This document shows positions 33,691 to 41,211 of a stretch of DNA of 64,000 nucleotides, one piece after another (within the stretch, counting starts at the first letter, position 1; every line of letters begins with the position of its first letter). The stretch is taken from positions 124,001-188,000 of the forward strand of contig NZ_JBHSTQ010000001.1 in NCBI RefSeq assembly GCF_042660205.1, written 5' to 3'. A program made the position numbers and the translations under genes. This stretch comes from Sporolactobacillus kofuensis. GTDB taxonomy: Bacteria; Bacillota; Bacilli; Bacillales; Sporolactobacillaceae. The notes below the pieces were generated by a model. It did no database searches and had not been told where the DNA came from. It was given only the letters and a program-made list of their open reading frames with translations.

Positions 33691-35069
33691 CCTGTTACCT
33701 CCTGTTTCACACGCTTAATCCTCGCTTTCAAAGATTCGATCAGCTCATCCTGCGTGCTTGCTTTATCCGTTAGCCGTGCAACCACGTCCTCATCCATTCC
33801 TCCCGAAACCGTCAGCATGTGCATGATCACCTTCTGGGTCTGCCCTTGCCGATGCAGACGCTTATTTGCCTGCTGGAAGAGTTCCAACCCCCAAGGCAAG
33901 CTAAACCAAATCACGTGATTGCCGCCGTATTGCAGGTTCAATCCGTATGCTGCGCTTGCAGGATGCGCCAAGAGGATATCAATCTTGTGGTCATTCCAAT
34001 CCTGCTGATCTTGTTCGGTCTTCAACTCACGTACACGAAGCATTGAATCCTTCAATGCTTTCAAGATACGTGCCTTATCATGCTGATAGTTATAAAATAC
34101 AAGTGCAGGTTTTCTAGCAAGCCCTTCGATCAACTCTGTAAATGCGTCGATCTTACAGTTATGGATTTCAACAATGTTCCGTTCACCGTCATACACAGCA
34201 CCATCGCAAAGCTGTAGCAGCTTATTGCCAAGTACGGCTGCAGACCCGGCATCGATCGTTGACTCGTCTATCTTCAAGATCATATCCTGCTCAAGCTTCT
34301 CATACGCTCGTTTTGCTTTTGGATCCAGGATCACAGGAATCTGATCCGAAATCAGATCAGGAAGTTGCAGATAATCATCGGCTTTCATGCTCACACAGAT
34401 ATCGCCAATCAACTTTTGCACTGCATTATCTCCGCCATCTTTAGGCTTGTAGCTGTAAACCTTGTCACGCCCTCGTTGATCCGGTTCAAAGTACCGTTCA
34501 CGGAATCCTGTGATGCGTTTGCCTAAGCGCTCCCCTTGATCTAGGAGATAAACCTGTGCCCACAGGTCCATCAATCCGTTCGGCGCTGGTGTACCCGTCA
34601 ATTCAACAATCCGTTTGATGTGCGGCCGAACCATTCTCATGGCCTTAAACCGTTTCGCCTGATGGTTCTTAAAGCTTGATGATTCATCCAAAACCACCAT
34701 GTCAAACGGCCAATTGTTTCGGTAATATTCAACCAACCATGGAATGTTTTCTCGATTGATCACATAAATATCTGCAGGAGTATTCAATGCTCTGACTCGT
34801 TTCGTCTGCGATCCTAGGCAAGTTGAAAAACGAATCAATTTCAGATGGTCCCACTGCTGCGCTTCTTTCTGCCAGGTTGCTTGTGCCACTTTCTTAGGTG
34901 CCACAACCAGTACTTTGTTGATTGCAAATCGGTTATATTTCAGATCATTGATTGCGGTTAACGTGATGGCCGTTTTGCCAAGTCCCATGTCCAAAAACAA
35001 CCCCACAGCCGGTCGATCAATCACTTTTTCGATTGCAAACTTCTGATAGTCGTGCGGTTTGAACATCAT
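33687..35069 (-). CDS. SNF2-family helicase/translocase
   Basis: The 460-residue protein has motif I GLFLDMGLGKTAITLT (residue about 25), the DExx box VVLDESSSFKNHQ (about 128), motif III VELTGTPAPNGLMDLW and motif VI FQQANKRLHRQGQ. It is a compact SNF2 ATPase common in phages, usually paired with a VRR-NUC protein. A role in replication or recombination is likely but not defined. Confidence 0.94.
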   Translation of the reverse strand: MMFKPHDYQKFAIEKVIDRPAVGLFLDMGLGKTAITLTAINDLKYNRFAINKVLVVAPKKVAQATWQKEAQQWDHLKLIRFSTCLGSQTKRVRALNTPADIYVINRENIPWLVEYYRNNWPFDMVVLDESSSFKNHQAKRFKAMRMVRPHIKRIVELTGTPAPNGLMDLWAQVYLLDQGERLGKRITGFRERYFEPDQRGRDKVYSYKPKDGGDNAVQKLIGDICVSMKADDYLQLPDLISDQIPVILDPKAKRAYEKLEQDMILKIDESTIDAGSAAVLGNKLLQLCDGAVYDGERNIVEIHNCKIDAFTELIEGLARKPALVFYNYQHDKARILKALKDSMLRVRELKTEQDQQDWNDHKIDILLAHPASAAYGLNLQYGGNHVIWFSLPWGLELFQQANKRLHRQGQTQKVIMHMLTVSGGMDEDVVARLTDKASTQDELIESLKARIKRVKQEVTG

Positions 35070-35094
35070 GTGGCATCACCTGCCTTTCGTTTTG

Positions 35095-35391
35095 TCATTT
35101 TAAATGCCTTGAAACACATAATTCTTCCCAAACAAAAGTATCAACCTGTTCTTTTGAATCGATAACAAGTACCCGGCAGTTAAATCCTTGTAGTTCACTA
35201 ATCTTCTTAACTTGCAACGGCCTTGGCTTTCCACCTGGTCGTTTCAATTCGACGAAATAAATTCGATTGCCAGGGAAAACCACCAATCGATCTGGCACTC
35301 CATCATTTCCTGGCGATTCAAACTTGTATGCTTTCCCTCCAGCTTTCTTCACTTGTTCCCGGAGGTACGTTTCAATCTCTCGCTCTCGCAT
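35095..35391 (-). CDS. VRR-NUC nuclease
   Basis: The 98-residue protein is a minimal PD-(D/E)xK nuclease of the VRR-NUC family: KFESPGNDGVPDRLVVFPGN and IYFVELKRPGGKPRPLQ carry the catalytic D and ExK. Such phage nucleases may cut branched DNA. It is next to the SNF2 gene and downstream of the iteron region. Confidence 0.93.
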   Translation of the reverse strand: MREREIETYLREQVKKAGGKAYKFESPGNDGVPDRLVVFPGNRIYFVELKRPGGKPRPLQVKKISELQGFNCRVLVIDSKEQVDTFVWEELCVSRHLK

Positions 35392-35420
35392 TCTACAAAC
35401 CTCACTTTCAAAAGTGGGCT

Positions 35421-35687
35421 TGTCAACCTTTTACCCTATACGCGTATATGATTCTAAATTAGGTAATTTGAGGGTATATATACTCTCTAAATCCTCTATT
35501 TACCTATTTATCTATCTATATAGTATTTAAGGTTGACAAGGTATACATTAGTTAATATTTACTGATATAAAGGGATTTTTCTGTCAACCTTTGTGTCAAC
35601 CTTCATAGTTTAGAAGGTTGACAAGGTTGTATTTCCAAATTTTACAAGGTTGACAAAATGGGTAGAAGGTTGACAAGAAGGTTGACC
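35421..35687. repeat. Iteron cluster AAGGTTGACA, candidate replication origin
   Basis: The 309-bp gap between the primase-helicase and VRR-NUC genes holds eight copies of this 10-mer (the last with one change). Forward copies start at 35529, 35614, 35646, 35666 and 35678; reverse copies start at 35421, 35582 and 35594. An extra partial copy begins at 35623. Between 35432 and 35528 the DNA is very AT-rich with repeated CTATTTA-like words, fit for unwinding. Stops in all frames exclude a gene. Repeats next to the replication genes suggest the phage origin. Confidence 0.75.
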
Positions 35688-35700
35688 CATTATTTTCCAA

Positions 35701-38148
35701 TTATCCCCGAATAAATCCACCTTTAACCCTCCCATAGGGCCCAAATCGATATGAATTTTTGACCTTTTCCCAGCCCTTAATTCGCCCAAGAATGTCGTTA
35801 ATCACGGCAACATCACGGCGTTTCATGAACCGTAAATCACGGTTACCTAAGCACTCCACCCATATTTCTTGGGCGCATACGCGGTCTCTCTGAATCGTTT
35901 CAACGGGTTGCTCCGGCTTGCCGAACTCACTATTCCAGTACATCATGCGGGCATTAATATCTTTTTTGTCCCAGTCTGCGGGTACCTTTCGCTCGACAAA
36001 TTCATTAATAGCGGCTTCCCACGGGTCACTTTCAGAGTGTTCCTCCTGCTGCCGCTTTGCCTCCTGTTCCAGTTCACCCGTGAGAAACAGGCTCTCGCCC
36101 AGCCGCCAATGCATCACGGCTTCAGCCCATAACTGATCCACTTCACTATCGAGATCATCAAAAACACTTTTAGTCGGACGCTGCACGCCAACATCAATCG
36201 GAAGAAATCGTCGGCCACCTGTTGGATCTCTTAAATAGTCGCTCCGATTTGATGTACCAAAAAACACGCAGCGTCTCGGGTGCTTCTCCGTTTTCCGCGC
36301 ATAAGCTGCCCGATACTGGTCCTCTGTGCGGCTGAGAAACCCTTTAATCGTATCCAGGTCAGACTTCTTATAAGCACTCATTTCGCCAATCTCGACAATC
36401 CAGACACCTTGCAGTAGTTCTGCAGCGTCTTTGCCCTCAAACGATTCCACACTGTTCGTGAACCAGTCTTTACCCAGCTTTTGAATCAGTGTCGTTTTGC
36501 CCAATCCCTGCGTGCCGGTAAGGACTGGCATTGTGTCGTACTTAACGCCAGGCTTCATTGCACGGGCAACGGCAGCCACGAATGATTTGCGTGTCACGGC
36601 TCGCACATAGGGCGTGTCTGCTGCACCGAGATAATCGATGAATAGATCATCAAGGCGCTTCTTGCCGTCCCAGGTGAGACTATTCAAGAAGTCAGCTACC
36701 GGATTAAATCGGTTCTTTGCCGAGCACTGACTGAGTGCATGTTTGATCTTGTCGGCAGATTGGAAGTTTAAGAGTTTTTCAAGATAGAGTGCGAGTCCAC
36801 TATCGTCGTCTTCTGTCCATAGAAAGGGCTCGTTCTCTTGGTCGCGTGGCGCCCATGGCATCGGTGCAACACCTACAATGCTCTCGGCGAACGTGTCCTT
36901 CCTGATCCGTCCGGTTAGTGCAGGGTCACCCTCAAGAACGATTAATATGTTCTCGATCGTTTTCATCGGCTGACCGGTTGATGGATGCAGCTTTAGCTTT
37001 CGGATAAAACTGGTATCCGGCTTTGATTGAACCTTTTCTTGCCCTGGCTCTTGCTGTTCCTGAGGCCCAAAGTCCTGAACTGCCTGTTCGTATCGCTTCT
37101 GCGACAATTCGCCGGCTACAGCATCATCCTCAAGTGCAAATGCACTCATCCGACTGTAGCTGGGTAGACGATTGACCGGTGTTCCTGGCTCTGCATCGTC
37201 GTCCTCATCCCCGAATTTGTGCGTGCGCACCAGGTCAAAACTATTGACGAGACGACCACTTACCGGATCCGTCGCATGATGGCTGTACAAGAACTTGCCA
37301 TCCTCGTACACGATCGCACCACCAACCGTTGATCCTTCAATAAAGGTCAGTCGATCGGCTTTTCCTTCCACTTCTTCATACACACCAGGCAGGAACTTAT
37401 CAATCGCCTGGTAGATATCGTACTGCCGGCAAAACGCACCAACGATGCCATGCTTTTCAAGTGGGTTACCCTGCTTTGCTGCCAGACGCACATGCTTATT
37501 CTCTGTGCCTGGCACAACCGGCCAGGTATCCACATCGCGCCAGTCGTCGTACATGCTCAGTAGCCCATCTACCGATAAGAAAGGATTGTCCGAGAACTCG
37601 TACACATATTGACTATTTGCGCAGCATGATGGCCAGTACATTAGCCGACTTGCTTCGAACGTCGTCGGATCCATAAAAGCCATGCCAATGATAGATCCGA
37701 GTTTCCGTGCGATTGGCTCGTACTCGTCTGCAGTTGCCGTACGATCCAGCGGAAACAGGCAGCGCAGACGCGGTTTACCTGGCTCATGTTTGCGTGTACT
37801 GTACACGACATAAGCACAGTTGAAGCTGTTCAACCGTTTTAGCACATCATCCGTTCCACCGGCAGGAATGTTGTCGAGGTCTAAGGTGATCAGGTCACGC
37901 CCGGTAACTGCTGACGCCTTCCGGTGCCCACCTTCAAGTGATCCACCGACAAAGCCCCCCACGTCCTTCAGATCGTCCTGCTGACGCTTTGGCAAGCGTA
38001 GGTAATCTTCCAGTGTCTCCTTTCCTCGCGCTGCTGTCCGTAGTCGTTCAGCAAGCTCTGACCAGTAGATCGTCTGCTGTTGCCATAGCTTTGCTGTTCG
38101 GGTTCCAGCGGTCGAGATATTGAGTTGTCGATCGTTAACTACAGCCAT
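35701..38148 (-). CDS. VapE-type primase-helicase (815 residues)
   Basis: The N-terminal region contains a primase-like fold (GRDLITLDLDNIPAGG as metal site, near residue 85). The C-terminal part is a superfamily 3-like helicase of the VapE/D5 type: Walker A VLTGTQGLGKTTLIQKL (about 540), Walker B GVWIVEIGEM, and the arginine-finger region FFGTSNRSDYLRDPTGGRRF. This single protein probably opens the origin and primes replication. The iteron region lies directly after its stop. Confidence 0.92.
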   Translation of the reverse strand: MAVVNDRQLNISTAGTRTAKLWQQQTIYWSELAERLRTAARGKETLEDYLRLPKRQQDDLKDVGGFVGGSLEGGHRKASAVTGRDLITLDLDNIPAGGTDDVLKRLNSFNCAYVVYSTRKHEPGKPRLRCLFPLDRTATADEYEPIARKLGSIIGMAFMDPTTFEASRLMYWPSCCANSQYVYEFSDNPFLSVDGLLSMYDDWRDVDTWPVVPGTENKHVRLAAKQGNPLEKHGIVGAFCRQYDIYQAIDKFLPGVYEEVEGKADRLTFIEGSTVGGAIVYEDGKFLYSHHATDPVSGRLVNSFDLVRTHKFGDEDDDAEPGTPVNRLPSYSRMSAFALEDDAVAGELSQKRYEQAVQDFGPQEQQEPGQEKVQSKPDTSFIRKLKLHPSTGQPMKTIENILIVLEGDPALTGRIRKDTFAESIVGVAPMPWAPRDQENEPFLWTEDDDSGLALYLEKLLNFQSADKIKHALSQCSAKNRFNPVADFLNSLTWDGKKRLDDLFIDYLGAADTPYVRAVTRKSFVAAVARAMKPGVKYDTMPVLTGTQGLGKTTLIQKLGKDWFTNSVESFEGKDAAELLQGVWIVEIGEMSAYKKSDLDTIKGFLSRTEDQYRAAYARKTEKHPRRCVFFGTSNRSDYLRDPTGGRRFLPIDVGVQRPTKSVFDDLDSEVDQLWAEAVMHWRLGESLFLTGELEQEAKRQQEEHSESDPWEAAINEFVERKVPADWDKKDINARMMYWNSEFGKPEQPVETIQRDRVCAQEIWVECLGNRDLRFMKRRDVAVINDILGRIKGWEKVKNSYRFGPYGRVKGGFIRG

Positions 38149-38164
38149 AAGGCTTCACCTACTG

Positions 38165-38335
38165 TCACTTGTTACTTCCATACAGATCAAAAAATAATTG
38201 GTTACGTTCTTCAATCCATTCTTTGTTCGGATCTAATCCTGCCGCATCGTAGCGATCAATTGCCTCGATCAAATCAGTTAATCTATACTGAAGCCATATA
38301 CTTCTTGGCGTTACTCCGAGTGGCGGTTTAATCAT
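38165..38335 (-). CDS. Small conserved-looking phage protein (56 residues)
   Basis: The ATG at 38335 has GAGGAG 9 nt upstream and the frame ends 16 bp before the primase-helicase start. The product begins MIKPPLGVTPRSIWLQYRL and has a helical, acidic second half. I recall small proteins of this start in early regions of other Firmicute phages, function unknown. Confidence 0.75.
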   Translation of the reverse strand: MIKPPLGVTPRSIWLQYRLTDLIEAIDRYDAAGLDPNKEWIEERNQLFFDLYGSNK

Positions 38336-38391
38336 GAATTAAGTCTCCTCTCTTGTTGCGCATCCGTGTCGAACTGCGAATTAATCGAAAT

Positions 38392-38610
38392 CTATATCTC
38401 TTCCAAAATGTTTAAACCAATAATTGTATTCTTGTCTATTTCAGTAGACATCTCATGCACATTTCTAAAAACTATCTTGTTTCCTTGTTTCTTAAAAACC
38501 CCTGGCATGTGCCATGACCAACCATTTCCCATTCTCCCAGTCACTATAAGATTTTTATTAAATGGAATTTGAGATATATTATCAATAGTACCGATTTTTT
38601 TATATGCCAT
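38392..38610 (-). CDS. Small protein of unknown function (72 residues)
   Basis: The ATG at 38610 follows GAAGGAGATG. The product begins MAYKKIGTIDNISQIPFNKN, is beta-rich by eye (GRMGNGWSWHMPGVFKK) and has no membrane segment. No family is recognised. It lies in the early operon. Confidence 0.6.
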   Translation of the reverse strand: MAYKKIGTIDNISQIPFNKNLIVTGRMGNGWSWHMPGVFKKQGNKIVFRNVHEMSTEIDKNTIIGLNILEEI

Positions 38611-38639
38611 ACTTATTTCATCTCCTTCACATTTGCTGT

Positions 38640-39245
38640 CTACCGTGCAATACCGTGTTCCCTCGCTATCCGATTTACACGCTTTGCTCCTGCATGTAGA
38701 TACTTCTGTATCCACCAATTAGACTTTTTATCGATGATCGCTTGTAGGATCTCTTTATCGCTTGACAAAGGTTTTCTAAGTCCATCCAATTTATAACCGT
38801 TCGCATGTCGAAACAGCTCAAGTTGTCCACGCGATACACCTAATCGTTTTTGTATCTGTGATGGTCGCAAACCTTCTTTAACCAATTCTTCATAGTCTAT
38901 TTTGTCAATTTTGCTTTTGTATTTTGACCGACCTACTCGTATACCATTTTTCTGTTTCCATCGCCTGATCGTGGACGTGGACACGCCTTTTTCAAAAGCG
39001 ATTTCTTCATCGTTGAAACCTATATTGCGTAGCTCCATATACTCGTCCGAACTTATAACGAGCTTGACGTATTTATCTCGATGTTTTTCCGCCCACAATG
39101 GCTTACCAACTTTACGCATCTCATGATAAAGTGCGCAATGCCCATGTACCTTATCTGGATGCCCATCTTGCCGGTACCGTAGTGGGCAATCACCACACTG
39201 ATCAAGTAGTTTGTTGATAATCTGTATTTGTTTGTGCTTGTCCAT
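38640..39245 (-). CDS. Zinc-finger plus HTH DNA-binding protein (201 residues)
   Basis: The N-terminus (residues 1-50) has a cysteine/histidine cluster (CGDCPLRYRQ and HGHCALYHEMRK) forming a likely zinc finger. Two helix-turn-helix segments follow: DEEIAFEKGVSTSTIRRWKQ and RPSQIQKRLGVSRGQLELF. The N-terminus is similar to that of the next gene, so the two look like tandem duplicates that diverged. A regulatory or origin-binding role is possible. Confidence 0.75.
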   Translation of the reverse strand: MDKHKQIQIINKLLDQCGDCPLRYRQDGHPDKVHGHCALYHEMRKVGKPLWAEKHRDKYVKLVISSDEYMELRNIGFNDEEIAFEKGVSTSTIRRWKQKNGIRVGRSKYKSKIDKIDYEELVKEGLRPSQIQKRLGVSRGQLELFRHANGYKLDGLRKPLSSDKEILQAIIDKKSNWWIQKYLHAGAKRVNRIAREHGIAR

Positions 39246-39251
39246 AGAGCA

Positions 39252-40133
39252 TCACTTCTCCGGCTCTAATCTGGTCAGGACGTATGCTTCCAGTGCTTTT
39301 AACTGTTTGTCAGATTGGTTGTAGAGATTGAAAAATCGGTCACGTTCTTGCCCTGTGTAAGCCAGCTGATGTTCAAGGTCAGTCTTGTCGTTACGCAGTC
39401 CAATGATTTCAGCTTCGAGGTCGTCAGCTGCAGCATTGAGGTCTTCTACTTGTTTGCATTTAGCGTTGTAATTGGAATTAGCATCTGTAAATGCCTTGCT
39501 TAATTTCTCAATCTCTTGGCACAGTGAATAATTTGCACGTGTTTCACGTTCGTATTTATCATTGGCAATAAGTAGTTCTTTTTGAACTTCGTCCAATCTC
39601 ACTATCAGTTGGCTCTTTGCTTGTAATGCTTCATTCATTCGCTTTGAACGTTCTTCAACCATAGTTTTGTAAGCCGCCAGTTCTTTGTTGATCGTTTTTT
39701 CATTTTGATCATTTCCACTTGTTTTTTGATCATTTTTAGCTGTTTTCGGTACATTATTGCTTGTTTTCCTTCCTGGCTTAACTCGTAGTTTCAGCTTGGC
39801 TTCCTTAATTTCTTCCTTGTGCTTGGTTACCCAGTTGTTCAATGCCGATAAAGCTACACCATATTTATTGGCGATGGCTTTATATGTCTTTCCCGATTTA
39901 TTCAATTCAGCAAAATGTGTAGCGGTTAAATTATCAAGTGGTGACATTTTTAATCCTCCCTCATCTGTAATCAGTTGATTTCCTAGCTGACGTATTTTTT
40001 TATAATGCGGGCACGTTTGGCAAATTTTAATCACGTTTTGAGACAAAGATGAATGACCTTCAACCAACTTGCATCCGTGGCAATGCTGATCCAATATCTT
40101 CCCGATCTCGATTCTGATCGCATGCTTGTCCAC
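39252..40133 (-). CDS. Zinc-finger, HTH and coiled-coil protein (293 residues)
   Basis: The protein starts at a GTG with GGTGATG upstream. Residues 1-55 form a Cys/His cluster (CHGCKLVEG, CQTCPHYKKIRQLG) like that of the neighbouring gene. An HTH follows (KTYKAIANKYGVALSALNNW). The remaining 170 residues are a long coiled coil, first with a polar linker (TSGNDQNEKTINKE) and then with heptads. It is probably a dimeric DNA-binding early protein. Confidence 0.72.
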   Translation of the reverse strand: MDKHAIRIEIGKILDQHCHGCKLVEGHSSLSQNVIKICQTCPHYKKIRQLGNQLITDEGGLKMSPLDNLTATHFAELNKSGKTYKAIANKYGVALSALNNWVTKHKEEIKEAKLKLRVKPGRKTSNNVPKTAKNDQKTSGNDQNEKTINKELAAYKTMVEERSKRMNEALQAKSQLIVRLDEVQKELLIANDKYERETRANYSLCQEIEKLSKAFTDANSNYNAKCKQVEDLNAAADDLEAEIIGLRNDKTDLEHQLAYTGQERDRFFNLYNQSDKQLKALEAYVLTRLEPEK

Positions 40134-40139
40134 TTGGCA

Positions 40140-40310
40140 TCACCGCGCAATGTGCGGCATGGCAAGCGTTATAAATAGGGCAACAGACGATGATACAGTG
40201 ATTAAAGCAAACACAAACCGCATTGATCGTTCTTCGTTATCACCAAACGTGCCAAAGATACCGGCAATGATGAGCAGGATTAAAATTGCTTGGTAGAGTT
40301 TCATTTTCAT
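40140..40310 (-). CDS. Small two-helix membrane protein (56 residues)
   Basis: The frame starts at 40310 by TGATG overlap with the clamp-like gene and ends just before the next gene. It has hydrophobic segments at residues 4-20 (LYQAILILLIIAGIFG) and 32-50 (FVFALITVSSSVALFITLA). Unknown function; overlap on both sides supports translation. Confidence 0.62.
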   Translation of the reverse strand: MKMKLYQAILILLIIAGIFGTFGDNEERSMRFVFALITVSSSVALFITLAMPHIAR

Positions 40311-40933
40311 CACCACGCCCGCACCGGCAGAACAAGCGCCAAGAGATTATCTTTCTTGAACACAAGCGGTCTCATGTTTCCGTAGTATTCAACCGTCAGA
40401 TCGTCAAAGCCGCAGTCGCCAAAAAGGTCAAACGCTTCAAATAGATAACCTGCGTTAACCGCCAAATCGATCTTTTCTTCTGATAGCCCAATTTGTACGC
40501 TTGCCTCGATTGCCCGATCACCTCGTGTGTTCAGCCAAATTTTTCCGTTTGCTGAATCAAAGCTGAGAAGTACATGCTTTTTGTTATCAGCGGACTTATC
40601 TAGATCTTCTGGGTATCGTGCTGCTTCCCAAAGGATTTTAGTAATCTTTGAGATTTTGCCGATATGCCAAATTTGGAAGGTAGTTTTCGGGTTAGTAGGG
40701 ATGAGCCGATCAGTGTCAGGGTAAGTGCCCTCGATCAGTTCGCCAGTTTCCGGATTGATCAATCGCTCTTGAATTCCGTTGTAAAGTCCTTCTGCTCGAT
40801 AGAGTCGATGTGAGTCAGTTGCAATGAGCACACCATCTGTGCGATGGAAGATGCCTTTCAGTGTCGGTCGCGCTTCATTTGCTGCCTTTGTTACTTTGCT
40901 TGCATGTTTGATGAATGTCGTATATGAAATCAT
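40310..40933 (-). CDS. Short DnaN-like (sliding clamp-like) protein
   Basis: The 207-residue product resembles the beta clamp: THE early segment ATDSHRLYRAEG matches the ATDxHRL motif of DnaN, and the end (NMRPLVFKKDN and LALVLPVRAW) matches the clamp's final strands (compare ILPVRT). It is little more than half the normal 370-380 residues, so it would need more copies per ring or bind differently. It lies two genes from the phage's own DNA polymerase, a likely partner. Confidence 0.68.
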   Translation of the reverse strand: MISYTTFIKHASKVTKAANEARPTLKGIFHRTDGVLIATDSHRLYRAEGLYNGIQERLINPETGELIEGTYPDTDRLIPTNPKTTFQIWHIGKISKITKILWEAARYPEDLDKSADNKKHVLLSFDSANGKIWLNTRGDRAIEASVQIGLSEEKIDLAVNAGYLFEAFDLFGDCGFDDLTVEYYGNMRPLVFKKDNLLALVLPVRAW

Positions 40934-41208
40934 TTCTTTTCAGCCTCCTCAATCAGCTTGTCCAGATACACACGTGCCTTTTTCAAGTCCTCAACACCGT
41001 TCTTATCATGCCAACGTGTCACATATTTGACGATGTTGCCTTCGAGATAATTAAGCCCTTTAGCAATGATGTAGTCCCACGTCTCAATGCCACCATGTTT
41101 GTAGTAGCTTGGTGAGGTGGAGTCTTTTGATTCGTCACTGGCATGAATTTCTGCTTTAGTTTTTTCAATGGCACGGTTGATGGCATCATTTTTAATGACG
41201 TTACTCAT
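40930..41208 (-). CDS. DUF3310 family protein
   Basis: The 92-residue protein has the family core PSYYKHGGIETWDYIIAKG, then YLEGNIVKYVTRWHDKNGVE and KARVYLDKLIE. DUF3310 proteins are widespread in phages (some are called nucleotide kinase-like), with no settled role. It overlaps the clamp-like gene and follows the polymerase gene by 3 bp. Confidence 0.92.
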   Translation of the reverse strand: MSNVIKNDAINRAIEKTKAEIHASDESKDSTSPSYYKHGGIETWDYIIAKGLNYLEGNIVKYVTRWHDKNGVEDLKKARVYLDKLIEEAEKK

Positions 41209-41211
41209 TTA

